Source of the DNA: Opitutus sp. GAS368
GTDB taxonomy: Bacteria; Verrucomicrobiota; Verrucomicrobiia; Opitutales; Opitutaceae
Assembly: GCF_900104925.1 (NCBI RefSeq)
Contig: NZ_LT629735.1
Span: 1,954,291-2,018,290, forward strand
Direction: 5' to 3'
Length of the DNA stretch: 64,000 bases
This document shows positions 1 through 7,605 of the stretch, piece by piece; position 1 is the first letter of the stretch, and every line of letters starts with the position of its first letter. The position numbers were made by a program, and so were the translations under genes. A model generated the notes under the pieces. It was not told the DNA's origin and searched no databases. It saw only the letters and a list, made by a program, of their open reading frames with translations.

Positions 1-2
1 TG

Positions 3-935
3 GCCGGCGCCGAGCGGGTCTTCCGTCTGATCGACGTAAAACCGGAGTGGGAGGACGACCCGGCGGCGACCCCGCTGCGCGATCCCCGGGCAACGGGGTC
101 GCAAGTAACAAGTGACAAGGATCAATTAACAGGAGGGGAGGCCGATGCCCTTGATCCTTGTCCCTTGCCCCTTGTTACTTCGCATGCCCCGGGCATGCGG
201 ATCGAGTTCCGATCCGTGACCTTCGGTTACGACCCGGCCAAGCCGGTGCTGCACGACGTTAGTTTCACGGCCGGGCCGGGACAGACCGTCGCGCTCGTCG
301 GCCACACCGGCAGCGGCAAGAGCTCCATCATCAACCTGGTTTCCAAATTCTACCTGCCGACGCGCGGCGAGGTGCTGTTGGACGGCCGCGAAATCCGCAC
401 GATCACCAGCCATTCGCTGCACCGGCAGATGGGCATGGTGCAGCAACAGAACCTCCTTTTTACCGGCACGGTGCTGGAAAATATCCGGCTGGCGAAGCCG
501 GAGGCGACCGAGGAAGAGGCGCGCGAGGCCGCGCGCCGGCTCGATTGTCTGGATTTGCTTGAAGCGCTGCCGCAAGGGTTTGCCACGGAAGTCGGCGAGC
601 GCGGCGCCGGGCTTTCCCTCGGCCAGCGGCAGCTCGTCTGCTTCACCCGGGCACTGGTCGCCGATCCGCGGATCGTCATCCTCGATGAGGCCACGAGCTC
701 GATTGATGCGATCACGGAGGCGCGGCTGCAAAAGGCCCTGGTGGAACTGCTGCGCGGCCGCACCAGCTTCGTGGTGGCGCACCGGTTGAGCACCATCCGG
801 CACGCCGACCTGGTGCTGGTGCTGGACCAGGGCCGCGTGATCGAGCGCGGCACGCATGCGGAATTGCTGGCGCAGGCCGGCCACTATGCGGCGCTTTACC
901 GGCAGTTCGTGCAGATGGATTCGCCGGGGCCCTAG
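3..935 (+). CDS. ABC exporter, C-terminal half (partial gene)
   Basis: The frame is open from the left window edge, so the gene begins upstream; about 310 residues are visible. It opens with the AGAERVFRLID segment that follows the membrane domain of half-size ABC exporters. The nucleotide-binding domain follows with Walker A (GHTGSGKSS), Q-loop (VQQQNLLFTGTV), signature LSLGQRQ, Walker B (IVILDEATSSID) and H-loop (VAHRLSTI). All catalytic motifs look intact, so it should be an active ATP-driven inner-membrane exporter of the MsbA/MdlB type; the substrate cannot be told. The linker before the ATPase domain carries about 28 extra residues encoded by a palindromic repeat (101-183). A start at TTG 165 is possible in frame but would remove conserved sequence, so read-through is preferred. 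Confidence 0.9.
   Translation, partial: AGAERVFRLIDVKPEWEDDPAATPLRDPRATGSQVTSDKDQLTGGEADALDPCPLPLVTSHAPGMRIEFRSVTFGYDPAKPVLHDVSFTAGPGQTVALVGHTGSGKSSIINLVSKFYLPTRGEVLLDGREIRTITSHSLHRQMGMVQQQNLLFTGTVLENIRLAKPEATEEEAREAARRLDCLDLLEALPQGFATEVGERGAGLSLGQRQLVCFTRALVADPRIVILDEATSSIDAITEARLQKALVELLRGRTSFVVAHRLSTIRHADLVLVLDQGRVIERGTHAELLAQAGHYAALYRQFVQMDSPGP
101..183. repeat. In-frame palindromic repeat inside the ABC exporter gene
   Basis: The left arm (101-125, GCAAGTAACAAG..GGATCAA) is the imperfect reverse complement of the right arm (151-183, TTGATCCTTG..TTACTTCGC). It lies in the linker between the membrane and ATPase domains, keeps the frame and adds low-complexity residues. Stand-alone palindromes of this general style occur in many spacers of this window. 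Confidence 0.75.
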
Positions 936-1111
936 CCGTTCGGTCCATTTTCGGCCGCCGCGAGGTTTTGCGCGTGGCGCGAAAAGCGCGCGGCGCATTT
1001 GCCGCAAGACTATTTTGGCGGAAATCCCCCCGTTTCTCCTCTGAGAAAATGTGATTTTCCCTCTAGAAAATCGTTGCATTGGGTCCGGCCGGTTCTTTGA
1101 TGACTAGCACT

Positions 1112-1378
1112 ATGGCTAAATCCACTCGTAAACCCAACGCCGCTTTCATGAAGCCGGTTACTCCGGACGCCGCTCTCGCCCCCATCGTGGGCTCGAAGCC
1201 GCTTCCCCGCACAGAGCTCACCAAGAAGCTCTGGGCCTACATCAAGAAGAACGGTCTGCAAGACTCCAAGAACCGCCGCAACATCAACGCCGACGCGGCG
1301 CTGAAGGTTGTGTTCGGTGGCAAGGCCACCGTCAGCATGTTCGACATGACCAAGCTGGTCAGCAAGCACGTCTCGTAA
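1112..1378 (+). CDS. SWIB/MDM2-domain protein
   Basis: An 88-residue protein made almost entirely of one SWIB fold: a basic N-terminus (MAKSTRKPNAAF), then LPRTELTKKLWAYIKKNGLQD, the NRRNINAD turn and the C-terminal VSMFDMTKLVSKH helix. SWIB domains in eukaryotes belong to chromatin remodellers. In chlamydiae and other PVC bacteria they occur alone or fused to topoisomerase I, and a DNA- or chromatin-associated role is presumed. ATG 1112 is chosen because it matches the basic start of relatives; ATG 1100 and TTG 1079 are in frame upstream. The gene stands alone and is followed by a strong terminator. The role in this cell is unknown. Confidence 0.85.
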   Translation: MAKSTRKPNAAFMKPVTPDAALAPIVGSKPLPRTELTKKLWAYIKKNGLQDSKNRRNINADAALKVVFGGKATVSMFDMTKLVSKHVS

Positions 1379-1404
1379 GACATCCGCTCTTAGCGAAACC
1401 TTTG

Positions 1405-1440
1405 AAACCGCCGCGGAGCAATCCGCGGCGGTTTTGTTTT
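1405..1440 (+). terminator. Rho-independent terminator after the SWIB gene
   Basis: A perfect 12-bp stem (AACCGCCGCGGA / TCCGCGGCGGTT) with a 4-nt loop is followed by TTGTTTT, 27 nt after the SWIB stop codon. Confidence 0.9.
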
Positions 1441-1452
1441 GGTCGGATGAGT

Positions 1453-1569
1453 TGGCCACGAAAAGGCACAAAGTGATCCGGCTCGCGAAGTGAGTCTGCG
1501 TCGCGCCTATAGGCGCGCGGGAGGGCAACGCGGCAGGCGGAATTCCCTTGTGCCTTTTTGTGGCTAAAA
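1453..1569. repeat. Palindromic intergenic repeat (GCCACGAAAAGGCACAAAG family)
   Basis: The outer arms GCCACGAAAAGGCACAAAG (from 1453) and CTTGTGCCTTTTTGTGGC are near-perfect reverse complements enclosing about 80 nt of GC-rich sequence. It fills the spacer between the SWIB gene and the first EamA gene. Confidence 0.7.
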
Positions 1570-1624
1570 ATCCTCCGGCATCGACAGGAGTCGTCCATCT
1601 CCCGCAGATTCATCTCCAGTAGCC

Positions 1625-2626
1625 ATGACATCTTCTCCTCCCTCGATCCACCGGCAGGCGCTGTTGATGCTGCTGCTCGCCAACCTGTTTTGGGGGCTGA
1701 GCTTCCCGGTCATCAAGGCGATGGTCTTTGCCCACCAGCAGCTCGTGCCGGGGAGCAGCAGCTGGTTCATCACCGCCTACACGGTGGCCCCGCGCTTCCT
1801 CATCGCCGCGGCGGTGCTGGTTTGCCTGCTCGGGCCGCAGCTTCGCACGTTCACGCGGCTCGAGTTCAAGCAGGGGGCGCTCATCGGCGTGACGGCCGGC
1901 ATCGGCATGCTGTTCCAGAACGACGGCATCCAGTTCACGTCGGCCTCCGTGTCGGCGTTCCTGACCCAGTTCTACGCCATCATGATCCCCGCTTGGCTGG
2001 CGCTGCGCTCCCGCCGCTGGCCGTCGGTCACGGTGCTGGCGTGCAGTGTCCTGGTGCTGGCGGGGGTGGCGATTCTCGGCAACTTCGACTTCGGGGCGAT
2101 GCGCTTCGGCCGCGGCGAAGGGGAGACGCTGCTCAGCTCGGTGTTCTTCATGATGCAGATCTTCCTGCTCGAGCGGAAGGAGTTTGCCGGCAACCGCGCG
2201 CTGCCGGTGACGCTCGTGATGTTCGCGGTGGAGGGCCTGTTGTTCGCCGGGTTGGCGCTCGGCACCACGCCCTCGGCCGCCGGTCTGCTGGCGCCGTGGC
2301 ACTCGCCGCTCTGGATCGGCGGCACGCTGGCGCTGACGGTGTTCTGCACGCTTGGTTCCTTTGTGCTGATGAACACGTGGCAGCCGAAGATCACGGCGAC
2401 CGAGGCCGGTCTGATCTACTGCATCGAGCCGCTGTTTGCCTCGGTGCTCGCGCTGTTCCTGCCCGCGATGTTTTCCACGTGGGGCGGGTTCGATTATCCG
2501 AACGAGCAGCTGACGTGGCACCTGCTGGCCGGCGGCGGCCTCATCACCGTCGCCAACGTGCTGATCCAGCTCAAGCCCTCCTCCGCCAGGGCTTCGGAGG
2601 GCGCGGCCGCCAAAAATGGACCGTGA
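1625..2626 (+). CDS. EamA/DMT-family transporter 1
   Basis: A 333-residue integral membrane protein with about ten hydrophobic segments arranged as two EamA repeats. The first begins at LLANLFWGLSFPVIKA; the second ends with the typical AGLIYCIEPLFASVLAL segment. Members export or import metabolites such as amino acids, nucleosides or purines; the substrate is not predictable here. ATG 1625 is followed directly by a hydrophobic helix. The last 15 residues (SSARASEGAAAKNGP) are encoded partly by a short palindrome of the CCTCCGCCAGGGCTTCGGAGG type (2577-2601), so the C-terminus was probably extended by a repeat. It is not closely similar to the other EamA gene facing it. Confidence 0.88.
   Translation: MTSSPPSIHRQALLMLLLANLFWGLSFPVIKAMVFAHQQLVPGSSSWFITAYTVAPRFLIAAAVLVCLLGPQLRTFTRLEFKQGALIGVTAGIGMLFQNDGIQFTSASVSAFLTQFYAIMIPAWLALRSRRWPSVTVLACSVLVLAGVAILGNFDFGAMRFGRGEGETLLSSVFFMMQIFLLERKEFAGNRALPVTLVMFAVEGLLFAGLALGTTPSAAGLLAPWHSPLWIGGTLALTVFCTLGSFVLMNTWQPKITATEAGLIYCIEPLFASVLALFLPAMFSTWGGFDYPNEQLTWHLLAGGGLITVANVLIQLKPSSARASEGAAAKNGP
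2577..2601. repeat. Short palindrome at the EamA C-terminus
   Basis: CCTCCGCCAGGGCTTCGGAGG is a hairpin of the family also found at 19393, 32413, 35107, 41475, 57287 and 62479 (core GCCAAGGCTWYGGCGG or its complement). Here it encodes residues near the EamA stop. Confidence 0.6.
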
Positions 2627-2649
2627 GCTTAGGCCCGGCCACCGGACCC

Positions 2650-3071
2650 AAGTATACTATTAGTTGACAATCTACCAGGCCGGCCGCTTGCCCGCCCGGC
2701 GGACCCGCAGCCATTCCTGCAGCAGCAGCACACGCTCGGCGTCCGGCATCCGGCGCCGGCCGACGAAATATTCATTCACCGCCTGACGGTGCACGCCGAG
2801 CAGCCGGGACAGCTGGGCCTTTTCCCCGCGGATCTTCAGCAGGGGCCGCACCTCCTCGACCAGGCGGTTCCAGAGCGGCGTGTCGGTGCCCACGCGGGTC
2901 GTGGCGCCGACCTTGCGCCGGGGCGCCAGCCGCCGCCGGGCCGAACCCCGGGCTTCCGGCGACAAGGCGTCCAACACCGCTTCAAGCGGCCAGAGACTGA
3001 GAGGGGCAGGGGTTTTGGCCATGATGCAGTCCTCCTGCCCGCCCGGACTGATGTCAACTAATAGTATACTT
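2650..3071. repeat. Perfect 20-bp inverted repeat bracketing the small HTH gene
   Basis: AAGTATACTATTAGTTGACA at 2650-2669 recurs exactly inverted at 3052-3071. The right copy overlaps the stop codon of EamA 2 and lies about 30 bp upstream of the HTH start; the left copy lies just past the HTH stop. Each copy contains the 8-bp palindrome AGTATACT. Readings: a pair of operators for the enclosed regulator, or terminal repeats of a 0.4-kb non-autonomous element carrying it. Confidence 0.8.
2672..3022 (-). CDS. Small HTH (XRE-like) DNA-binding protein
   Basis: A 116-residue basic protein. The C-terminal half reads GEKAQLSRLLGVHRQAVNEYF followed by a basic wing, which fits a Cro/C1-type helix-turn-helix. 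The N-terminal half is Arg/Ala-rich and not recognised. ATG 3022 is chosen because AGGAGG lies 8 nt upstream. The gene is downstream of EamA 2 on the same strand and could be co-transcribed with it, yet a copy of the 20-bp inverted repeat lies between them and a second copy lies at its 3' end. That suggests autoregulation or control of the flanking EamA genes. The target is unknown. Confidence 0.65.
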   Translation of the reverse strand: MAKTPAPLSLWPLEAVLDALSPEARGSARRRLAPRRKVGATTRVGTDTPLWNRLVEEVRPLLKIRGEKAQLSRLLGVHRQAVNEYFVGRRRMPDAERVLLLQEWLRVRRAGKRPAW

Positions 3072-3933
3072 AGGTCGCCGGCGCGATCCGGTTCCGCACC
3101 GAGTCGATGGCGCGCCAGGTGACGGCGCCGACCACAATCACGCCGCCCAGGAGCGACAGCGGGCTGGGCCGCTCGCCGATGAAGAGCATCACCCACACCG
3201 GGTTCAGGATCGGCTCGATGACCGGCAGCAGCGCCGCTTCCAGCGCCGTCACATGGGGAATGGCCCGGGCGTAGAGCAGGTAGGGGACGCCCAGCTGCAC
3301 CACGCCGAGGACGACCAGTGCGGCGATGCTGCCGCCGGAGGGCAGGCCCGCCGACCACATGGCGGGGAGGCCGACGAGGAACCCCAGCAGATTGCCGAGG
3401 ATGATGGACTCGATGGGCGATGCATCCTTCTGCTTGCGCAGGAGCATGATCATCGCGGCGAAAAAGATGCCGCTGGCGAGCGCCACGAGGATGCCGGTCA
3501 GGTTGTTCAGCTGCAGGCCCTCGTAGAGGAAGAGCGCCATGCCGATGAAACTGGCGACGATCGTGAACCAGTCGGCGCGGGTGGCGCGCTCGTTGAGCAG
3601 CCAGGCGCCGAACAGCGCGATCCAGACCGGGGCGGTGTATTGGAGCAGGATGGCGTTGGCCGCGGTGGTCAGCTTGTTGGCGATGGCGAAGAGGACGGTG
3701 CAGCCGGCATAGGCGAAGGCGGTGCCGAGCTGGAGCGGCGACCACGTGAACCGCAGCGCGCGGCCGCGCACGGCGATCAGGAACAGAGCCGCGATCAGGC
3801 CCCGCCCGCCCGCGGCGGCCACCGGCGGCCAGTCCACCAGCTTGAACAGGACGCCGGCCAGGCTCCAGCCGAGGGCGGCGAGCAGGAGAAATCCGACGGC
3901 TTTGCGGTGGGCGGGATCAGTCACGGGCGGCAA
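3070..3933 (-). CDS. EamA/DMT-family transporter 2
   Basis: A 287-residue membrane protein with two EamA repeats: the N-terminal AVGFLLLAALGWSLAGVLFK helix and the second repeat ending PVIEPILNPVWVMLFIGERP. Length and hydrophobicity match the drug/metabolite transporter superfamily; the substrate is unknown. It converges on EamA 1 with the small HTH gene between them. Its stop codon lies inside the right-hand inverted repeat. A broken copy of its 5' end lies upstream of uppP at 6489-6635, showing that this locus has been partly duplicated. Confidence 0.87.
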   Translation of the reverse strand: MPPVTDPAHRKAVGFLLLAALGWSLAGVLFKLVDWPPVAAAGGRGLIAALFLIAVRGRALRFTWSPLQLGTAFAYAGCTVLFAIANKLTTAANAILLQYTAPVWIALFGAWLLNERATRADWFTIVASFIGMALFLYEGLQLNNLTGILVALASGIFFAAMIMLLRKQKDASPIESIILGNLLGFLVGLPAMWSAGLPSGGSIAALVVLGVVQLGVPYLLYARAIPHVTALEAALLPVIEPILNPVWVMLFIGERPSPLSLLGGVIVVGAVTWRAIDSVRNRIAPAT

Positions 3934-3980
3934 CCCATGAGCGAATTTTCCGGCGTGGCAAACCCCGAAACCCCGCCGGG

Positions 3981-4673
3981 CTAGGCATTGCGCTGCTCGT
4001 GCTCATACCAGCGCACCGCCTCGTGGGTCAGGGCGGTGGCATTGGCCAGCGCGAGCTTGTCCTTGATGCGGCCGCAGTAGGTCTGCACCGTCTTCAGGCT
4101 GAGGTGCAGCTTCTCGGCGATGTGCTTGGTCTCGTAGCCCTGGCCGATGAAGCGGAAAATCTCCACCTCCCGGTCGCTCAGGGTGCTCATGAGCGATTCA
4201 CCGGGCTGGGCGCTGGAACCGATGAATTTCTGGGCGATGCGGGCCGCCAGGCTTTCGCTCAGGTAGATCTGGCCGCTCAGGATCTTGCGGATGGCCTCGA
4301 TGACCTTGCCGGTGGCGGCGCGCTTCATCACGTAACCGTGCGCTCCGGCTCGCAATGTCCGCTCGGCATAAAAAGCCTCGTCATGCATCGAGAGCACCAG
4401 CACCCGGGGCACCGGGTGCAGCGTTTGCAGCTGCTTGATCAACTCGAGCCCGGACTCACCCTGGAGCGACAGGTCCACGATGACCACGTCGGGCTTCAAC
4501 CGGGAGATTTCCCGGAAAGCCGAGGCGGAATCCTCGGCCTGGCCGCAGATGCCGAGATCGGCCTGACGCTCGATGAGGCTGCCCAGCCACTCGCGGACCA
4601 GCGGATGGTCGTCGACCAGGAAAATCCGGGTGCCGGTTTGGACCGGGAGAATGAGAGGGGTGTCTTTCGACAT
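3981..4673 (-). CDS. NarL-family response regulator
   Basis: A 230-residue regulator: an N-terminal receiver domain (FLVDDHPLVREW; phospho-acceptor Asp about residue 67 in VVIVDLSL; conserved Lys in GYVMKRA) and a C-terminal LuxR/GerE helix-turn-helix (LSDREVEIFRFIGQGYETK and following helices). It should bind DNA when phosphorylated by the adjacent sensor kinase, which ends 10 nt upstream. ATG 4673 is preferred; an in-frame TTG at 4736 inside the kinase gene would add 21 unconserved residues. A perfect 17-bp palindrome upstream of the neighbouring pilin gene is a plausible target (inference). Confidence 0.9.
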   Translation of the reverse strand: MSKDTPLILPVQTGTRIFLVDDHPLVREWLGSLIERQADLGICGQAEDSASAFREISRLKPDVVIVDLSLQGESGLELIKQLQTLHPVPRVLVLSMHDEAFYAERTLRAGAHGYVMKRAATGKVIEAIRKILSGQIYLSESLAARIAQKFIGSSAQPGESLMSTLSDREVEIFRFIGQGYETKHIAEKLHLSLKTVQTYCGRIKDKLALANATALTHEAVRWYEHEQRNA

Positions 4674-4683
4674 GGGGGAACGA

Positions 4684-5781
4684 TCAGGCGGGGAGGCGAC
4701 AGGTGACCAGCGTGCCGCCGTCGGGTTGGCGTTCAATGGTGAAACCGGCGTTTATCATCGCAGCGCGGTGCGCCATGATGCGCAGGCCCAGCCCGTGGCC
4801 GCGCGCGGCCGACGGAGGCAGACCGCAGCCGTCATCCAACACCGTGAGGACCAGCTGTCCGGCCTCGGCCCGCAGGGTGATCTCGATGTATCTGGCCTTG
4901 CCGTGCCGCAGGGCATTGTGGATCGCCTCCTGGGTGATGCGGAAGAGGTGGGTCGCGGCGATACTGTCCTCCAGCCGGATGGTCTCGGCGCAGTGGAATT
5001 CGCAGATGATGCGCGCCTGGTCCTCCGTGGCGGAGGCCAGTTCCTGCAGCGCGGTGCGCAGGCCGTCGGGATCGATTTCCGCCAGCAGGAGCCCCTTGGC
5101 CAGGTTGCGGGTCTTTTCAATGCCCTGTTCGACCAGCGTGACGATGTGCCAGGCGTCGGGCTCCTCCTCGGCCGAGCGGGCCTGGAGTTTCTCGCCGAGG
5201 ACCTGGCCGGCCAGCGCGGTTCCGGTGAGATGCTGCCCGAGGTCGTCATGCAGGTCGCGGCCGATGCGGCGGCGCTCGCGCTCGCTGATCTCCATGATCA
5301 CCTTCTCGAGGCGTTCGCGTTCCGCAATCTCATCGGTGAGATCCGCCGTCCGCTGGCGCACGCGCTCTTCCATCTGGCGCTGCAGGGTCAGCAGGCTGTG
5401 CAACAGCCAGATGAGCACGAGGTAGGTGCCGAGGGCGATGCAGGCGTTCCACCAGCGCACCAGCTGGTTGCTGTAGTGATGGTCCGCCAGCGCTTCGCCC
5501 ACCAGCCAGATGCTGACACACGCGAGGGCGGTCACGACGCCGGCCCGCCAGCTCAGGCCGGTGACCGCGAGGGCCACCGGCAGGAAATAGAACACCAGCA
5601 TCGAAGCCTCGGCCCCGGTGACGAAGTCCACGAGCCCGACCAGCAACACCAGCACGACGGCGCCCAATACCACCTGCCGCCGGCGCCGGCTGCCATGCAG
5701 GGAGCTGATCCGCAGCCAGAAACCGGCCGTCCAGTTGCCCGGCGGCGGGTTGTTATCCCGAGACAGATGCGGCGGGACCAT
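4684..5781 (-). CDS. Membrane sensor histidine kinase, NarX/DegS type
   Basis: A 365-residue protein. Four hydrophobic segments (about residues 36-55, 60-76, 80-97 and 111-130) form a membrane-embedded sensor with almost no periplasmic domain. A coiled linker follows, then the HisKA_3 dimerisation helix ERRRIGRDLHDDLGQHL (phospho-His about 178) and an HATPase_c domain (N-box ITQEAIHNALRHG, G-boxes DDGCGLPP and GHGLGLRIM). The signal is unknown. It lies upstream of and probably co-transcribed with the response regulator. The gene before it, transcribed in the same direction, encodes a type IV pilin. Confidence 0.9.
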   Translation of the reverse strand: MVPPHLSRDNNPPPGNWTAGFWLRISSLHGSRRRRQVVLGAVVLVLLVGLVDFVTGAEASMLVFYFLPVALAVTGLSWRAGVVTALACVSIWLVGEALADHHYSNQLVRWWNACIALGTYLVLIWLLHSLLTLQRQMEERVRQRTADLTDEIAERERLEKVIMEISERERRRIGRDLHDDLGQHLTGTALAGQVLGEKLQARSAEEEPDAWHIVTLVEQGIEKTRNLAKGLLLAEIDPDGLRTALQELASATEDQARIICEFHCAETIRLEDSIAATHLFRITQEAIHNALRHGKARYIEITLRAEAGQLVLTVLDDGCGLPPSAARGHGLGLRIMAHRAAMINAGFTIERQPDGGTLVTCRLPA

Positions 5782-5922
5782 GCACTAAGGATGGCGCGGT
5801 TCGGGGCCCGCGGCAATTTTCATTTAAGACGCGACCAAGCGGCCGGTTTCCGGCCACCGGGGCGGGGTCGGGCGGTCATCCCGGCCGAGGCGGTCCGGCG
5901 GCCGGGCGGACCGCACCGGAAA

Positions 5923-6276
5923 TCATGGGGCGTAGGTCACGGTGCGGGCACCGGCGACGCCGGAGATCGTAATGGTGACACCCTGGGTGAAGCCGACCGG
6001 GTAGGTCTCCTGCGCGACCGTGTTGACGGCCTTCACGTAGTTCGTTGCACCCACGAGGTCAGTCGAGGCACAGGTGGAGACACCGTTCTCCAGGAAGAAT
6101 TGGTCAGCGGCCGCCGACAGCTGGCGGGCGTTGTTCAACACCGCTTTGTCCTGCGAGGACTGGCGGACCTTCTGGAACGCGGGAATGGCCATCGCGGCCA
6201 GGAGGCCGATGATGACCACGACGATCATGATTTCAACGAGCGTGAAACCTTGGGTATGTTTATTATTATTATGCAT
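5923..6276 (-). CDS. Type IV pilin (PilA-like)
   Basis: A 117-residue prepilin: short basic leader MHNNNKHTQG, cleavage before Phe, then the hydrophobic FTLVEIMIVVVIIGLLAAMAI stem with the conserved Glu5. A small C-terminal domain has one visible Cys (STCAST). The form fits a major pilin or type II-like pseudopilin exposed on the cell surface. ATG 6276 is chosen because it gives a normal-length leader; ATG 6294 would add six residues. It could supply the main subunit for the minor-pilin and assembly clusters at 50-62 kb. A palindromic operator-like site lies about 60-75 bp upstream, and a two-component system follows downstream. Confidence 0.85.
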   Translation of the reverse strand: MHNNNKHTQGFTLVEIMIVVVIIGLLAAMAIPAFQKVRQSSQDKAVLNNARQLSAAADQFFLENGVSTCASTDLVGATNYVKAVNTVAQETYPVGFTQGVTITISGVAGARTVTYAP

Positions 6277-6335
6277 AGCGCCTGAGCCTAGCACGCGGCC
6301 GGGTCGGTGTATACCGAGGCAGGCCTGATTTTGTT

Positions 6336-6352
6336 GTAAGACCAGGTCTTAC
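6336..6352. promoter_or_regulatory. 17-bp palindrome upstream of the pilin gene
   Basis: GTAAGACCAGGTCTTAC is a perfect dyad around its central base, with weaker extension (TTG/CAA) on both sides, placed 60-76 bp before the pilin start. The arrangement fits a dimeric regulator such as the neighbouring NarL-type response regulator (inference). Confidence 0.5.
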
Positions 6353-6488
6353 CACCAATGCGCCGCGCGTCCTGCTTTGCTGCGGCCCGCACTGTAGCCC
6401 ACGGCCGGGGGCTCGATTCCTGGCCTCATTCTCGCCTCGTGAAAATGAGGTAAACGTCTCCAGCGCCTTGCCGCGCACCAACAGCCCG

Positions 6489-6635
6489 CGGCCGGCGGCG
6501 GCCAGTCCGTCAGCTTGAACAGGACACCGGCCAGGCTCCAGCAGGACGACGCGCAGGAGAAATCAGACGGCTTTGCGATGGGCGGAATCAGTCCCCGGGT
6601 GTCAACGCCTGAGCGAATTTCCGGGCGTGCAATCC
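6489..6635 (-). pseudogene. Fragment of an EamA gene 5' end
   Basis: This stretch matches roughly 3812-3965, the first 45 codons and leader of EamA 2, with scattered changes and small gaps. Encoded remnants include SLAGVLFKLTDWPP against SLAGVLFKLVDWPP in the intact gene. It has no proper start and the rest of the gene is missing. It sits directly upstream of uppP, so it is a partial duplication scar rather than a gene. Confidence 0.75.
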
Positions 6636-6676
6636 CGGCCGGTCGGCCACAATTAGGTGGGCAAATCGGGCCAACC

Positions 6677-7555
6677 ATGATGTCCGATGCAACCACTTCA
6701 CCCTCCATGACCTTTCTCCAAATCCTGCTGCTGGGCCTCGTTCAGGGCGCCGCCGAACTCCTGCCGGTGTCCAGCTCGGCCCATGTCATTGTCGTCGAGA
6801 AGCTGCTGGGGCTCGACCCGGCGAGCCCCGAGATGACCTTCCTGCTCGTGATGTTGCACACCGGCACCATGTTCGCGGTGATCGGCTATTTCTGGCGGGC
6901 GTGGCGGGAGCGCTATTTCTCCAGCGTGGCGGCGTTCCGCGAGATCGTGGTCCTGAGCGTCGTTGCGACCGGGTTCACCGGGATGGTCGGACTCGTGCTC
7001 AAGCACCTGATCGAGAAAATATTCCTGGGCCACGGCGACATCGAGCTGCTCTTTGGCAACCTGTTCCTGGTCGGGGCGGCGCTCGCGGCCGCGGGTGCGC
7101 TGATCCTTTGGTCCGGCCGGCGGGCGCCGGCGGCCGGAACGGAACGGGCGCCGGACTGGCGCGCGGCCGCCTGGATCGGCGCGGTGCAGGGGCTGTGCCT
7201 GCCGTTCCGTGGATTTTCCCGTTCGGGGGCGACCATCTCGACCGGCTTGCTGCTCGGGGTGGGCCGGATGCGCCTGGAGGAATTCAGTTTCGTCCTGGCC
7301 GTCGTGCTGACGCCACTGGCAATCGGGCGCGAGCTGCTGCGCCTGCTGAAGGCGCATGGCCCGACCGGCGGTCAGCTCCATCTCGGCGCGCTGCTCGGGC
7401 CCGGCCTGCTCGGCATGGCCTGCAGTTTTGCGGCCGGCTTGCTGGCGCTGAAATTCCTGTCGCGCCTGCTGGAGACGGGCCGCTGGAGCCTTTTCGGCTA
7501 TTACTGCCTGGCCGCCGCGGGCGGCGTGCTGCTGCTGGCCGCGGCGGGCCTCTGA
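6677..7555 (+). CDS. uppP: Undecaprenyl-diphosphatase
   Basis: A 292-residue polytopic membrane protein of the UppP/BacA family, which dephosphorylates undecaprenyl pyrophosphate to recycle the lipid carrier for peptidoglycan and polysaccharide synthesis. The first signature LVQGAAELLPVSSSAH holds the catalytic Glu and Ser cluster. The second is FRGFSRSGATIS, where most homologues have PGTSRSG, so the SRSG catalytic core is kept but the preceding residues differ. ATG 6677 or 6680 gives a nine- to ten-residue lead; ATG 6707 (MTFLQILLLGLVQG) is an equally credible start. The hypothetical gene 7606-8508 follows after 50 nt. Confidence 0.92.
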   Translation: MMSDATTSPSMTFLQILLLGLVQGAAELLPVSSSAHVIVVEKLLGLDPASPEMTFLLVMLHTGTMFAVIGYFWRAWRERYFSSVAAFREIVVLSVVATGFTGMVGLVLKHLIEKIFLGHGDIELLFGNLFLVGAALAAAGALILWSGRRAPAAGTERAPDWRAAAWIGAVQGLCLPFRGFSRSGATISTGLLLGVGRMRLEEFSFVLAVVLTPLAIGRELLRLLKAHGPTGGQLHLGALLGPGLLGMACSFAAGLLALKFLSRLLETGRWSLFGYYCLAAAGGVLLLAAAGL

Positions 7556-7605
7556 GGCGGGTGGGAAGGTTGACGGAGCGGGGTGACCGGTGTTATGGCT
7601 CCACC

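Noticed and set aside
1558-2667. Second plus-strand frame overlapping EamA 1
   Set aside because: It overlaps a clear membrane-protein gene in another frame; its translation is Arg/Gly/His-rich.
6395-6425. tRNA-like GGGGGCTCGATTCCTGGCCTC segment
   Set aside because: It resembles a T-arm, but no acceptor, D- or anticodon arms can be built around it.
6349-6708. Minus-strand frame upstream of uppP as a gene
   Set aside because: Only a stretch matching the EamA start is meaningful; the rest is low-complexity translation, so it is annotated as a gene fragment.
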